A stretch of 64,000 nt of DNA from JAKZVK01 sp965248255 (GCA_965248255.1 CBDFIW010000003.1:1-64000); one strand, 5' to 3'. Positions 42,951-51,982 are shown, counted from the first letter of the stretch. Program-made: numbers and translations. Notes: a model not told the origin generated them from the letters alone.

Positions 42951-44882
42951 CTACACCTGATCTCCTGCCTCTGACTCCTGCCCCCACTCCTCCAACTGGC
43001 GCCGAACCTTGGGGGCGTTGGGGTCTTCGATCTGCTCGAAGATCGCCAGCGCGCCTCGGGCGTGCTCGATGGCCTTGGCCCGCTCGCCCAGCCTGTCGAG
43101 CGCCAGGCTCATGTTCCATAGCGCATTCCCTTCGCCCCGCCGGTCGCCCGTCTCGCGCGCGATCGCCAAGCGCTGCTCGTAGTACCCGATTGCCCGCCGC
43201 GTCTCCCCCAAAGCGGCGTAGGCCAGGCCCAGGTTGTTCAGCGTCTGCCCTTCGCCCCGCCGGTCGCCCGTCTCGCGCGCGATCGCCACGTGCTGCTCGT
43301 AGTACTCGATCGACCGCCGCATCTCCCCCAATTGGGCGTAGGCAATGCCCAAGTTGCCAAGCGTCATCCCTTCCCGGTCTTTGTTCCCCAGCTTGCGGGT
43401 GGCCTTCAGCGAGGCTTCCAGCCAGCGTATACGTTCGCGCGGGTGCTGGCGCAGCTCGAGCACGTTCGGGGCTAACAGGGGATAGTCTTGCGCCAGCGTG
43501 GCCGCGCGATCGTCTGATTGCACGTGCGCCCCAGCCCAGGCTTGTCCGGCCTCGATGTGCGTCCGCTCACGGTCGAACAAACGCAACCCCTCCAGCACAC
43601 CCTCGGCATCTCGCAGGTAAGCCGCGTTCGTTTCACCGGCCACCTCTAGGTAATGCTCGGCATGTAGTTTTGCCGCATCGTACACGTCTTGATCCTTCCG
43701 GCCCTCCCGCGCCAGATCCCGCATCAAGTCGTGAAGCCGGAAGCGCTTGTCCTTCACGTCATAGAGCACCAGGCTGCGGCCCACCAATGTATCCAACTCC
43801 TCGGCCTCGAACTCCCCCACCGCCTCGGCCGCCGCCCGGTCGAACGGTGCGGGAAACACCGCCAGCGATCGCCAGCGCGCCGCCAGTTCCGGGGCGTCGC
43901 GCTCCAGCGCCTCGACGCTGTCGGCCAACACTGCCATGACATCGCGTTCTTCAAAGCGCAACGCCAAGGTCTTCTCTTCCAGGCGCTTCACGTAGTCCCC
44001 CACCGGCAGCGCCGGCGACGCCGCCAGCCGGTTGCCCGCCACCCGCAACGCCAGCGGCAGGTCGCTGCAGAGCGCGGCCAGCCCTTCGATTTGGCCATCT
44101 TCGGCGGGCTTGTCTCCCAGGATTGCCCGCAACAGCGCTACCGACTCGGGCCGGGGCAACTCGTCGAGACTCACCCGCTCGACGCCCGCCAACTGCACCG
44201 TCTGCCGCGAGGTGACCAGCAGCGCCGAGGGCGACTTCGGCACGAGCGGCCTCACCTGCTCACTGTCTTTGGCGTTGTCGGCCAGCACCAGCACCGGCTG
44301 CTTGGCCAGCAGCCCGTGGTAGAGCCCGGCGATCTGCTCGGGCTTGTCGGGCAACTTCTGCTCGGGGTCGACGGCCAGGATCACGCCGGCCATGGCTTGC
44401 TCCGGCGCAAGCGGCTCGGCATCGAGCCCGCGCAGGTTCACCATCACCTGCCCGCCGGGATACAGCTCGCGCACCTCCCGCGCCACGTAGTACGCCAGCT
44501 CGGTCTTGCCCACGCCGCCCTGTTCGCCGATGGCGGTGATCGCCGCGCCCTGGCGGTTGCGCAGCCGCGCGATGAGTTGTTCGGCCTGGCTCGTGCGGCC
44601 GGTGAAGGCGGCTACTGGGTCAGGGAGTTGGGGTGTAATGCCTGCCGCAGAGGGCTGCGTCGCGGCGGTGGGCGCAGTGGCGGCTCCCCGAGCATCGGAC
44701 TGTCGGGCGCCATCGTTTTCCCTGGTCTGGGAGTCTCGCGGAGCGTTCGTCCTGAAAAGCCGATGCCAGAAGCGAAGTCCCATCTCCTCCAGATACTTCT
44801 GGCCACCGGTAGCCAGGGCAATCGCGACTAGCACGATGACAAACAGTGGAAGGCCGATGGCGAAGTAGAGCAATGTTTCCAT
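42951..44882 (-). CDS. Membrane-anchored NB-ARC (STAND) ATPase with TPR repeats
   Basis: About 643 residues from ATG 44882. The N-terminus is a membrane helix (LYFAIGLPLFVIVLVAIALA). An Ala/Thr-rich linker leads to an NB-ARC domain: Walker A GEQGGVGKTE at 119–128, Walker B-like PVLVLADNA, a sensor SALLVTSRQ, and GLAALCSDLPLALRVAGNRL (the GLPLAL block). A winged-helix part follows (SLVLYDVKDKRFRLHDLMRD), then tetratricopeptide repeats, two of which (GETRRAIGYYEQRLAIARET type) are almost identical over 40 residues. STAND ATPases switch on by oligomerising when their repeat domain senses a ligand. Trigger and output here are unknown; the N-terminal helix would place it at the membrane. The frame continues upstream to 45638, but that part is repeat DNA. 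Confidence 0.85.
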   Translation of the reverse strand: METLLYFAIGLPLFVIVLVAIALATGGQKYLEEMGLRFWHRLFRTNAPRDSQTRENDGARQSDARGAATAPTAATQPSAAGITPQLPDPVAAFTGRTSQAEQLIARLRNRQGAAITAIGEQGGVGKTELAYYVAREVRELYPGGQVMVNLRGLDAEPLAPEQAMAGVILAVDPEQKLPDKPEQIAGLYHGLLAKQPVLVLADNAKDSEQVRPLVPKSPSALLVTSRQTVQLAGVERVSLDELPRPESVALLRAILGDKPAEDGQIEGLAALCSDLPLALRVAGNRLAASPALPVGDYVKRLEEKTLALRFEERDVMAVLADSVEALERDAPELAARWRSLAVFPAPFDRAAAEAVGEFEAEELDTLVGRSLVLYDVKDKRFRLHDLMRDLAREGRKDQDVYDAAKLHAEHYLEVAGETNAAYLRDAEGVLEGLRLFDRERTHIEAGQAWAGAHVQSDDRAATLAQDYPLLAPNVLELRQHPRERIRWLEASLKATRKLGNKDREGMTLGNLGIAYAQLGEMRRSIEYYEQHVAIARETGDRRGEGQTLNNLGLAYAALGETRRAIGYYEQRLAIARETGDRRGEGNALWNMSLALDRLGERAKAIEHARGALAIFEQIEDPNAPKVRRQLEEWGQESEAGDQV

Positions 44883-45070
44883 GTCCGGCTCGTGCCCGCG
44901 GTTTAGAACAAAGCCAGCTTCACCAGGAAAGTGTTCCGCCGCCCTTGCAGGGCTGCAAGGGTGCAGGGGGTTCGGATCGGATGCGGTGTCGGGTGGCAGG
45001 GGTTGAACCGCCCTTGCAGGGCTCAGGCCGGATGGGTGGGTTGTTTTCCCAGGGTTGACACCCTGGGCTG

Positions 45071-45330
45071 ATAGTTGGGACGCCTCCTTCGGGGGCTCTG
45101 TTTTGAGTTGAGGTGGGCGTGGGTGGAAGGAGCTTGAGGCGGTGAACCGTTGAAGCGCGGGCGCGGGCGGGCACGGGGGCCCGCCCCTACGGCTGGGCTG
45201 ATAGTTGGGACGCCCCGTTTGGGGCTTTGTTTTGAGTTGCCGTGGGCTTGGATGGAAGGAGCTTGAGGCGGTGAACCGTTGAAGCGCGGGCGCGGGCGGG
45301 CGCGGGGGCCCGCCCCTACGGCTTCGAGAA
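45071..45330. repeat. Two tandem copies of a ~130-bp repeat containing the GC palindrome
   Basis: The unit starts ATAGTTGGGACGCC at 45071 and again at 45201, a period of 130 bases. Both copies share GGAAGGAGCTTGAGGCGGTG, AACCGTTGAAGCGCGGGCGC and a palindromic GGGGGCCCGCCCCTACGGC. The whole stretch 44883–45432 has no gene; another short repeat, CGCCCTTGCAGGGCT, occurs at about 44938 and 45010. Confidence 0.8.
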
Positions 45331-45432
45331 GCGTGTGGGGGCGGGAAGTGCGTGGACTGGGGTGGCGGGAGCGCGTGAGGCACCGAGCGGTTGACGCATG
45401 GCGTTGCGGGTTCGGCATGCCGTGCCTCCCTA

Positions 45433-46262
45433 GGGCGTGTTAACACTAAGGCGCAAAAGCTGCTATACTCGGAGGTATGGAGATCACCGAGCAGCAATAC
45501 CGCCGCATCGAGCCGGTCCTGCCCCGCCAGCGCGGCAATGTGAGCCTGCCGAACCTCACGGTTTTGAACGCCATGTTGTATGTCGCCGAGCAGGGCTGCA
45601 AATGGCGCGGCTTGCCTAAACGCTTCGGTAACTGGCACACCATTTATACCCGCATGAACCGCTGGTCGAAGAACGGCGTGCTCGACGCCGTCTTCGAGAA
45701 ACTGCAGCGCGAGCAGCTGGTCCGCATCCGAATCGAAGCCGTGTCAATGGACTCGACCATCGTGAAGGTTCATCCCGACGGCACGGGCGCGTTAAAAAAA
45801 CGGTCCGCGAGCGATCGGCAAATCCCGCGGCGGATGGACCACCAAGATTCATATGGTTGCCGCAAATGCTCGAACGGCGATAACCTTCGCTCTCTCGCCC
45901 GGCCAAGCGCACGACGCCCAGCAGGGCCGCGAACTTGCTCGGTGGTCTGGGGCCACTGCCCGAGCCGCTGCCGCTGCTGATGGACGGCGCCTATGAGGAC
46001 GATCAGACACGCCAACTGGCTTTGGATTTCGGATGGATTCCCGTCGTGCCGCCCCGGCGCACCCGCCTGGAGCCGTGGGAATACGACCGAGCGCTCTATC
46101 GCCGCCGCAACGAGATCGAGAGACTCTTCCGACGGCTCAAGGGATTCCGCCGCATCTTCTCCCGCTTCGACAAGCTCGACGTCATGTTCCTCGCCTTCCT
46201 CCACTTCGCCCTCATCGTCGAGGCTCTACGTTTCGATACCCTACGTTAGTGTTAACACGCCC
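45433..46262 (+). mobile_element. IS5-family (IS427-like) insertion sequence, 830 bp
   Basis: The ends are exact inverted repeats of GGGCGTGTTAACACTAA (17 bases) and are flanked by TA at 45431–45432 and 46263–46264. Size and target fit the IS427 group of IS5. The right TA is shared with the left end of IS-A2, so the two elements touch. Confidence 0.9.
45477..46249 (+). pseudogene. IS5-family transposase, two frameshifts
   Basis: The first frame (EITEQQYRRIEPVLPRQRGN … MDSTIVKVHPDGTGALKK) gives the N-terminal part including the first catalytic Asp. After seven A's (45794–45800) the family sequence NGPRAIGKSRGGWTTKIHMV continues one frame over. By about 45930 it moves again to give LLGGLGPLPEPLPLLMDGAY (second Asp) and RRRNEIERLFRRLKGFRRIF (Glu). 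IS5 members may use one frameshift at an A-run, but two shifts in the same direction suggest decay. ATG 45477 follows GGAGGT. Confidence 0.85.
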
Positions 46263-46633
46263 TAGCGTAGTGCGTCAAGCAGATTGCACCTTATGCAGGG
46301 CGGCACGTCCGCGCTTGACTTTCTCGAGGATGTCGGAGGCGGTCGCGGTCCAGATGAAGGGCGTGGGATGCCCGTTGCGCTGGGCGATGTAGTCGTCAAT
46401 GGCGGCGACGAGCTCGTCCACGCTGCGAAACACGCCGCGGCGCAGGCGCTTGACGGTGAGATCGCGAAAGAATCGCTCGACCATGTTCAGCCACGACGCC
46501 GAGGTCGGGGTGAAATGAATGTGGAAGCGCGGGTGACGATCGAGCCAACGCTTCACAGCGGCATGCTTGTGGGTGGCATAGTTGTCCACGATGAGATGAA
46601 GCTGTTTGTCCTTGGGAGTGCGGCGGTCAATTA

Positions 46634-47726
46634 TTGAATCCCGCAAATTATTATGACACTTTTTGACAGTGTGGAGCATCTATATATGTATGGGCAACCC
46701 CAAAGGTGTGAAGCGGGATTTCAAGGCGCTGGAGAAGCGCCGTTTCGAAGCGATGCGGCTGCTCCACCAAGGCCACAATCAGTCCGAGACGGCGAGACGG
46801 CTGAACGTCGCTCGCCAAACCGTCAGTGAGTGGCGGCGGCAATACCGCGAGCAGGGTGCGGCCGGACTCCGCCAGGCCGGGCGCGCCGGACGCAAGCCGC
46901 TCTTCGATGCCGCACAACGCGAACGCCTGACGTCGCTGCTGCTGGAAGGCCCGGAAGCCCACGGCTTCCCAACGCCCCTGTGGAGCTGTCCGCGGGTGGC
47001 TCGGCTGACCGGAGACGAGTTCGGGGTCGCATACCACGCAGGCCACGCCTGGAAGATCCTGCGAGCGCTCGACTGGAGCCCGCAACGCCCGGCCGGAAAG
47101 GCGCGCGAGCGCAACGAAGAGCGGATCCGCACCTGGAAGCGCAAGACCTGGAAGCGCATTAAAAAAAGCCCAAAACGAAGGCCGTACGCTCGTCTTCATC
47201 GACGAAAGCGGATTGAGTCAGAAGCCGCATCGCTGCCGCACCTGGGCGCCACGTGGCCAAACACCGGTGCTGCAGTTTAACTTCAACTGGGAGAAGCTTT
47301 CCGTCTCGGCGGGGCTGACGCTGCGTAACTTCTACTTCCGGCTCTATCCCGGTGCGATCGGCAAAGAGCAAGTGATCGACTTTCTCAAGGCGTTGGTACG
47401 TCATATCGATCGCCCGCTGCTGATCGTCTGGGATCGGCTGCCGGCGCACCGTAGCCGCCTGGTGCAAGAGTTCATCGAACTCTCCGAAGGCCACATCGCA
47501 ACCGAGTACTTGCCACCCTATGCGCCGGAGTTGAATCCGGTGGAATACATCTGGGCTTACTGGAAGCAGCACGAGTTGCCGAACGTCTGTCCGAAAGACT
47601 ACGGCGAGCTGAACGAGCGGGCCCGCAAGGCACTCCGCCGCATGTACCGCAAACCGCGTTTGATCACGGCCTTCTGGAAACAGTCTTCTCTTTGTTTTGA
47701 CTGACTCTATATTATGCGGGAGTCAA
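46634..47726 (+). mobile_element. IS630-type insertion sequence IS-B, copy 2 (1093 bp), nested in IS-A2
   Basis: Ends are TTGAATCCCGCAAATTATT… and …TATGCGGGAGTCAA with TA at 46632–46633 and 47727–47728. Comparison with the intact IS-A copies (…GGTCAATTAAGCGC…) shows insertion at that TA and its duplication. It is one base shorter than IS-B1, explained by an A-run of seven instead of eight. Confidence 0.95.
46690..47704 (+). CDS. IS630-type transposase in two frames joined at a poly-A run (IS-B copy 2)
   Basis: The first frame starts at ATG 46690 and encodes the helix-turn-helix region; the catalytic part follows in another frame (LVFIDESGLS … LLIVWDRLPAH … LNPVEYIWAYWK). In this copy the junction holds only seven A's (47161–47167), so joining the frames needs a +1 or −2 shift, whereas IS-B1 needs −1. 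Nine A's would read straight through. Transcriptional slippage on the A-run could serve both copies; ribosomal −1 shifting could not serve this one. One other coding difference (V/I near EQVIDFLK) is visible. Confidence 0.85.
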
Positions 47727-48609
47727 TAAGCGCAGGAAGCGCAGCCATTCCTGGTGGCTGTGTCGGGGCATGCACTCGGCGATCACGCTGCCGTCAAGGC
47801 TGTTGAGCGCCGCAAACAGGGTGGTCGTGCCGTTGCGCTTGTAATCGTGGGTCATCGTTTGGCCGCGTCCCTTTTTGAGCGGCAGGCCGGGCTGGGTGCG
47901 ATCGAGGGCTTGGATTTGGGACTTCTCATCGAGCGAGAGAACCAGAGCATGCTCAGGCGGATTGAGATAGAGTCCGACGATGTCGTCGAGTTTCTCGGCG
48001 AAACGCGGGTCATTGCTGAGCTTGAGGGTCTTGACGCGGTGGGGCTTGAGGCCATGGGCGCGCCAAATCCGTCCCACGGTGGAAGCGCTGACGCCGGCCG
48101 CGGCGGCCATGGTGCGGCGGCTCCAGTGGGTGGCGTTGGACGGTTTCTCGCGGGTGGTCTTGTGGATGATCTGCTGTACTTTCTGCTTCGAGACGGCAGG
48201 TTTACGACCGGGCCGTGGGGCGTCTTTTGCAATGCCGGCGATGCTGCTTTCGAGAAAGCGCGTGCGCCAGCGGGCCACCAACTGCCGCGAGACACCGAGC
48301 TGTGCGGCGATCTGCTTATTCTCGAGACCGTCGGCGGCCAGCAGGACAATCCTGGCTCGCAGGGCGAGACGAACGGCGACTTGGCGGCCGCGCGCGTAGC
48401 GGTCCAACTGCTTGCATTGCGCTGTGTTCAAAGTTACTGGTTGTGCTCTTCGCATCCCATGCCTCCTGTTAATAGAGACGATGGGAAGTCAATATAAGTT
48501 ACATTATTTATGGTGCACTACACTAGCTCGTCATCGCCTGTCTGCCGGCAGCCGCACTCGACTAGAATAGGGAAGATTTTCGTCCAAGACGGACCCGTGA
48601 GGAGACCAC

Positions 48610-49728
48610 ATGAGTGAAGACCTGCAAGACATCCAGTACGGCATGTTCATCATGCCTTTTCACAACACCCCGAAACCCTTGGCTCAGTGCTACGACGAAG
48701 ATCTCGAGCTGATCGTTCGTGCCGAGGAACTCGGTTTCTCGGAGTTCTGGATCGGCGAGCATCACACGATGAAGTACGAAAACATCGTGATGCCCGAGAT
48801 CTTCATCGGGCGGGCCCTGGGCGAGACCAAGACGATCCGCCTCGGCCCGGCGCCGGTCTGCTTGCAACAGCATCACCCGGCCCATGTCGCGAGCCGCCTG
48901 GCGTTTCTCGATCACCTCTCCAAAGGACGGCTCAACCTGTGCTTCGGCCCCGGCAGTGTCACCGCCGATCAAGAACTCTACGGCGTCGAGCCAAAGGATG
49001 CCTCGCGAATGGTCAGCGAGGCGACCGACATGATTCTCGAGCTGTGGGCGTCGGACCCGCCCTACGAGATCGAGGGGAAGTACTGGACGATTCGCTTGAA
49101 GGAAACCGTGGACACGGAAACCGGTATCGGATACATCCACAAGCCTTTTCAGAAGCCGCACCCTCCGATCGCCATGCCCGGTATGAGCCGCAACTCTGCT
49201 TCGATGCGAGAAGCGGGCCGGCGGGGGTTCCAGCCGTTCGGCCACTGCCTCGTCACCGCCAACGTACTGGCCGACATGTGGAACAGCTACAAGGCCGGTG
49301 CTCGCGAGGCCGGTCGAATACCCGACCGCAGCCAGTTCAAGATCTCGCGATCGATCTTCTTGGCGGACACGACCGAAGAGGCTGTGGCAAAAGCACGTAC
49401 CAACTCGCTGGGCCAAAACTATGAGTACATCGGGCGGTTGTTCGACAAGGGGCTTGGGCGCAAGATATACAAGCGCGACCTCGAGATGAGTGACGCCGAT
49501 TGCAACCTCGACTTCCTGATGACCGAGCAGATCATCGCGGGAGATGTTGACGAGGTGCTACGACGGCTGCTGCTCATGGTGGAAGAGACGGGGTCCTTCG
49601 GCACGCTCATCCTGATGAGTTACGACTGGGACGACAAAGAAAGCTGGGTACGCAGTATGGAGCTGTTTGCGCATGAGCTGATGCCGGCTCTGAATAGAGC
49701 GGTTCGGGGAGTCGCGGTAGCAAGCTAG
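48610..49728 (+). CDS. LLM-class flavin-dependent oxidoreductase (luciferase-like monooxygenase)
   Basis: A 372-residue TIM-barrel enzyme. Family blocks are ERAEELGFSEFWIGEHH-like RAEELGFSEFWIGEHHTMKY, RLGPAPVCLQQHHPAHVASR, LDHLSKGRLNLCFGPGS and GVEPKDASRMVSEATDMILE. These line the FMN/F420-binding barrel of luciferase-like enzymes. Members use reduced flavin and oxygen (or F420) to oxidise diverse small molecules. The ATG follows GTGAGGAGACCAC, a good Shine-Dalgarno sequence. It stands alone between IS-A2 and a convergent hypothetical gene; the nearby IS-A2 end could bring in a promoter. Substrate unknown. Confidence 0.92.
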   Translation: MSEDLQDIQYGMFIMPFHNTPKPLAQCYDEDLELIVRAEELGFSEFWIGEHHTMKYENIVMPEIFIGRALGETKTIRLGPAPVCLQQHHPAHVASRLAFLDHLSKGRLNLCFGPGSVTADQELYGVEPKDASRMVSEATDMILELWASDPPYEIEGKYWTIRLKETVDTETGIGYIHKPFQKPHPPIAMPGMSRNSASMREAGRRGFQPFGHCLVTANVLADMWNSYKAGAREAGRIPDRSQFKISRSIFLADTTEEAVAKARTNSLGQNYEYIGRLFDKGLGRKIYKRDLEMSDADCNLDFLMTEQIIAGDVDEVLRRLLLMVEETGSFGTLILMSYDWDDKESWVRSMELFAHELMPALNRAVRGVAVAS

Positions 49729-49860
49729 CGGGGACAGGTGCGCCCTGGCAGGGGCCGGAGAAAGGTACGTCCCCAAAACGATCCCACAGCCCCGGCAGCG
49801 GCGTTGGAGATGTGCTCTTCCCGACGCCGGGTGGGTGGGGAAGACGAAGGCCGCCGGTCT

Positions 49861-50430
49861 CTAAGGCCGCTGTAAGAACAGTTCGAACTCGCTTGTTTCC
49901 CAGAGCCCTTGGGGTTGGCGGCGCTGGAACAGCAACAGCACTTCCTTCCTGCCCGCGTCCGCATAACGGTACATACGCAAAGCCGCCCTCCAGTCTCGCT
50001 TCGTCTCGTGGTATTGGGCGTGGCCGGTCTTGCTGCGGTGGCGCTCGGCGTCGGTGCCGACCGGGTCCTCGGTTGAGCGCAAGAAGAGGGTCCCCGCGAT
50101 CGGGATGGTGGGAGCGGCGGCTCTGTCGTGGGTGACGGCGCGTCTTCCCTGTACGGCGGTTTCGGCATCCGCCGCGTTGGTTAACAGGAGAGAGGGGCGT
50201 CCCTCGTCGAACTGCACACGGATGTGGTAGGCGCCTGCCGGCAGCAAGTTTCCGTCAGGGGTGTAGAGGTCGACGGGAAGGCGGGTTTGGTTTTCGTAGG
50301 CCTCGGTGGGGTGGGGGTTAGCGGGCTCGGCGGACCGGGCCAGCGGCAAGATCACGACGGCGATGATCAACAGGGCGAGCGGGGGCGGACACAGGGGTCC
50401 GCCCCTACACCAACGTCCCGGTAGGTTCAA
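49861..50430 (-). CDS. Hypothetical exported protein whose N-terminus is encoded in a palindromic repeat
   Basis: A 189-residue frame. Residues 17–34 (PPLALLIIAVVILPLARSAE) form a signal peptide. The mature part (TRLPVDLYTPDGNLLPAGAY, HIRVQFDEGRPSLLL) looks like a small secreted beta-sandwich; EVLLLFQRR and ETSEFELFLQRP end it. I do not recognise a family with certainty. The first 12 residues come from the dispersed GC palindrome at 50381–50408, so the real start may be one of several nearby codons or may have been altered by the repeat. It is downstream of, and co-directional with, nothing obvious. Confidence 0.6.
   Translation of the reverse strand: MNLPGRWCRGGPLCPPPLALLIIAVVILPLARSAEPANPHPTEAYENQTRLPVDLYTPDGNLLPAGAYHIRVQFDEGRPSLLLTNAADAETAVQGRRAVTHDRAAAPTIPIAGTLFLRSTEDPVGTDAERHRSKTGHAQYHETKRDWRAALRMYRYADAGRKEVLLLFQRRQPQGLWETSEFELFLQRP
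50381..50408. repeat. Dispersed GC-rich palindrome
   Basis: GGGGGCGGACACAGGGGTCC runs on to GCCCCTAC; GGGGCGGAC and GTCCGCCCC are inverted copies around ACAGGG. It forms the 5' end of the hypothetical exported-protein frame. Confidence 0.65.
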
Positions 50431-50461
50431 CCCGACGCGTACTGCGCTTGTCCGTACCAGC

Positions 50462-51913
50462 TCAAGCCTCCGTCAACCGCGAGGCGATGCTTTTGTTGCC
50501 CGACTCCCCGACACCCGTGGGCCGCCTATCGAGGCCTTCGAAGAAATAGGTTAGGCGATGATGGTCGAGGCCGAGCAACTCGAGCATCGTGGCGTGGAGG
50601 TCGTTCACGTGGATTCTGTCGTCCACCGCCGCGAAGCCGAACTCGTCGGTCGCCCCAATGACCTTGCCTCCACGGATGCCGCCGCCGGCCATCCAGGCGC
50701 TGAAGCCGTAGGGGTTGTGGTCGCGGCCGTTCTTGCCCTGCATGACCGGTGTGCGGCCGAACTCACCGACCGCTACGACCAGCGTGCTGTCGAGCAGGCC
50801 CTGCTGCTTTAGGTCCTTGAGCAGGCCCGCGACGGGCCGGTCCATATTGGCGGCCACTTTCAGGTGGCCTTTGTCGCACTCGCTATGGCCGTCCCAGCCG
50901 CTGCTGTAGAGCTGAACGAAACGCACGCCGCGCTCGACCATGCGCCGGCCGAGCAAGCACATGCGGCCAAACTTGCCGGTTTGTTCCCCGTCAAGGCCGT
51001 AGAGCTTCTTGACGTGCTCGGGCTCCTTGGAGAGATCCATCAGCTCCGGTGCGGCCATCTGCATGCGGAAGGCCAGCTCGTAGTTGCTCATGCGTGCGTC
51101 GAGGCGCGTGTCGTCGGCGCGCGTTTCGAGATGTCGGCGATTCCAGCGGTGGAGCTGATCCAAGATGCGGCGCTGCCGTCCCGTATCGATCTGTGCCGGC
51201 GGATGGAGGTTCTCGAACGCGGCGCCGTCGGTAGAGACCCAGGTCCCTTGGTAGGTGGCGGGCAAGAAGCCCGTCCCGAACAGCGCCTTGCTGGACCGAA
51301 GATAGTTGTCGGTCATCACGACGTAAGCCGGGAGGCTGTCGGTCTCGCTTCCGAGGCCGTACAGAATCCAGGCCCCCAGACTGGGCGTGCCCAGGCGCAA
51401 CGACCCGGTGTTGAGAATGTTCAGAGCGGGGCCGTGGATAAACGACTCGTGATAGCAGGATCGAATCACCGCTAGATCGTCGGCCATCTCGGCGGTGTGC
51501 GCGAATAAATCCGAGATCTCGATGCCCGACTGGCCGCGCTTCTTGAACGTGCGGCGCGTCTTCATGAACTTCGCTTCGAAAGCGTTGATCTGCGCTAGTT
51601 GCAGTGTGCCTTCAGCAAAGTCGGGCGGGAGGAGCTTGCCATCCCAGCGTGTGAGGGCGGGCTTCGGGTCGAAGCTATCGACCTGGCTCAATCCGCCCTG
51701 CATGAAGATGAAGATGACGCTTTTGGCCTTTGCCGGGAAGTGGGGAGCTTTTGGGCTGAGCGGATTGGCGAGCGCTCGTGGAGTCGCGGCGAGCGCGCCG
51801 TCGCGTTCAAGAAGATGACACAGGGCCAGCGAGCCGAAGCCGAAGGCCGACTTACGTAGGAAGTCGCGCCGCGAGCGGGCGTAGTCGTGACCGGAGCAAA
51901 GGGCCGGTGTCAT
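50462..51913 (-). CDS. DUF1501 family protein, twin-arginine exported
   Basis: About 483 residues from ATG 51913. SRRDFLRKSAFGFGSLAL is a twin-arginine signal. The body (SVIFIFMQGGLSQVDSFDPK, VIRSCYHESFIHGPALNILN, LPAYVVMTDNY, VGEFGRTPVMQGKNGRDHNP, GATDEFGFAAVDDRIHVNDL, HATMLELLGLDHHRLTY) is the DUF1501 family, a relative of sulfatases and phosphodiesterases. The activity is unknown. It lies 69 bases after the DUF1549/1553 gene in the same direction, the standard pairing in planctomycetes and acidobacteria, so the two are probably one operon. A palindromic repeat sits in the gap. Confidence 0.92.
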   Translation of the reverse strand: MTPALCSGHDYARSRRDFLRKSAFGFGSLALCHLLERDGALAATPRALANPLSPKAPHFPAKAKSVIFIFMQGGLSQVDSFDPKPALTRWDGKLLPPDFAEGTLQLAQINAFEAKFMKTRRTFKKRGQSGIEISDLFAHTAEMADDLAVIRSCYHESFIHGPALNILNTGSLRLGTPSLGAWILYGLGSETDSLPAYVVMTDNYLRSSKALFGTGFLPATYQGTWVSTDGAAFENLHPPAQIDTGRQRRILDQLHRWNRRHLETRADDTRLDARMSNYELAFRMQMAAPELMDLSKEPEHVKKLYGLDGEQTGKFGRMCLLGRRMVERGVRFVQLYSSGWDGHSECDKGHLKVAANMDRPVAGLLKDLKQQGLLDSTLVVAVGEFGRTPVMQGKNGRDHNPYGFSAWMAGGGIRGGKVIGATDEFGFAAVDDRIHVNDLHATMLELLGLDHHRLTYFFEGLDRRPTGVGESGNKSIASRLTEA

Positions 51914-51921
51914 TGTCGTTG

Positions 51922-51971
51922 GTAGGGGCTCGGCACGCCGAGCCCGGGGGCACAGCATGCTGTGCCCCTAC
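51922..51971. repeat. Dispersed GC-rich palindrome between DUF1549/1553 and DUF1501 genes
   Basis: GTAGGGGC at 51922 and GCCCCTAC at 51971 are inverted ends; inside are CTCGGC…GCCGAG and GGGGCACAGCATGCTGTGCC CC-type arms. It is in the short intergenic space of a likely operon and could modulate mRNA stability. Confidence 0.65.
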
Positions 51972-51982
51972 ATTTGCGCTTG

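Larger units (their letters stand above)
46275..48455 (-). pseudogene. IS630-family transposase of IS-A copy 2, split by IS-B2
   Basis: The N-terminal 240-odd residues are encoded at 48455–47729 and the C-terminal part, from the RRTPKDKQLHLIVDNYATHK block onward, at 46631–46275. The first part keeps the helix-turn-helix and first catalytic Asp; the second keeps the second Asp and the Glu. Small changes from the intact copies (LKLSND for FKLSND, AQRNGH for AQHNGH) show slight divergence. The reading frame cannot be joined across the insert. Confidence 0.93.
46265..48523 (-). mobile_element. IS-A copy 2, interrupted by IS-B copy 2
   Basis: From 46265 (GCGTAGTGCG, one mismatch from the usual end) to 48523 (…CACTACAC), with TA at 46263–46264 and 48524–48525. 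The length is 2259 bases; subtracting IS-B2 (1093) and its 2-base TA duplication leaves 1164, exactly the other two copies. The interruption lies in the transposase between LRFLRLID and RRTPKDKQ. IS-A2 is therefore dead unless IS-B2 excises. Confidence 0.95.

Noticed and set aside
42295..42960. 221-codon plus-strand frame in GC-rich DNA
   Set aside because: Open only because of high GC content; residues are Arg/Pro/Gly/Ser-rich, no motif, no ribosome-binding site.
43130..43335. Near-identical direct repeats that look CRISPR-like at first sight
   Set aside because: Period is 120 bases and the sequence encodes TPR units in frame; there are no variable spacers.
44883..45638. Extended N-terminus of the NB-ARC protein (frame open to 45638)
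   Set aside because: The extra residues are encoded by tandem palindromic repeats and antisense IS5 DNA; the ATG at 44882 directly precedes a proper membrane helix.
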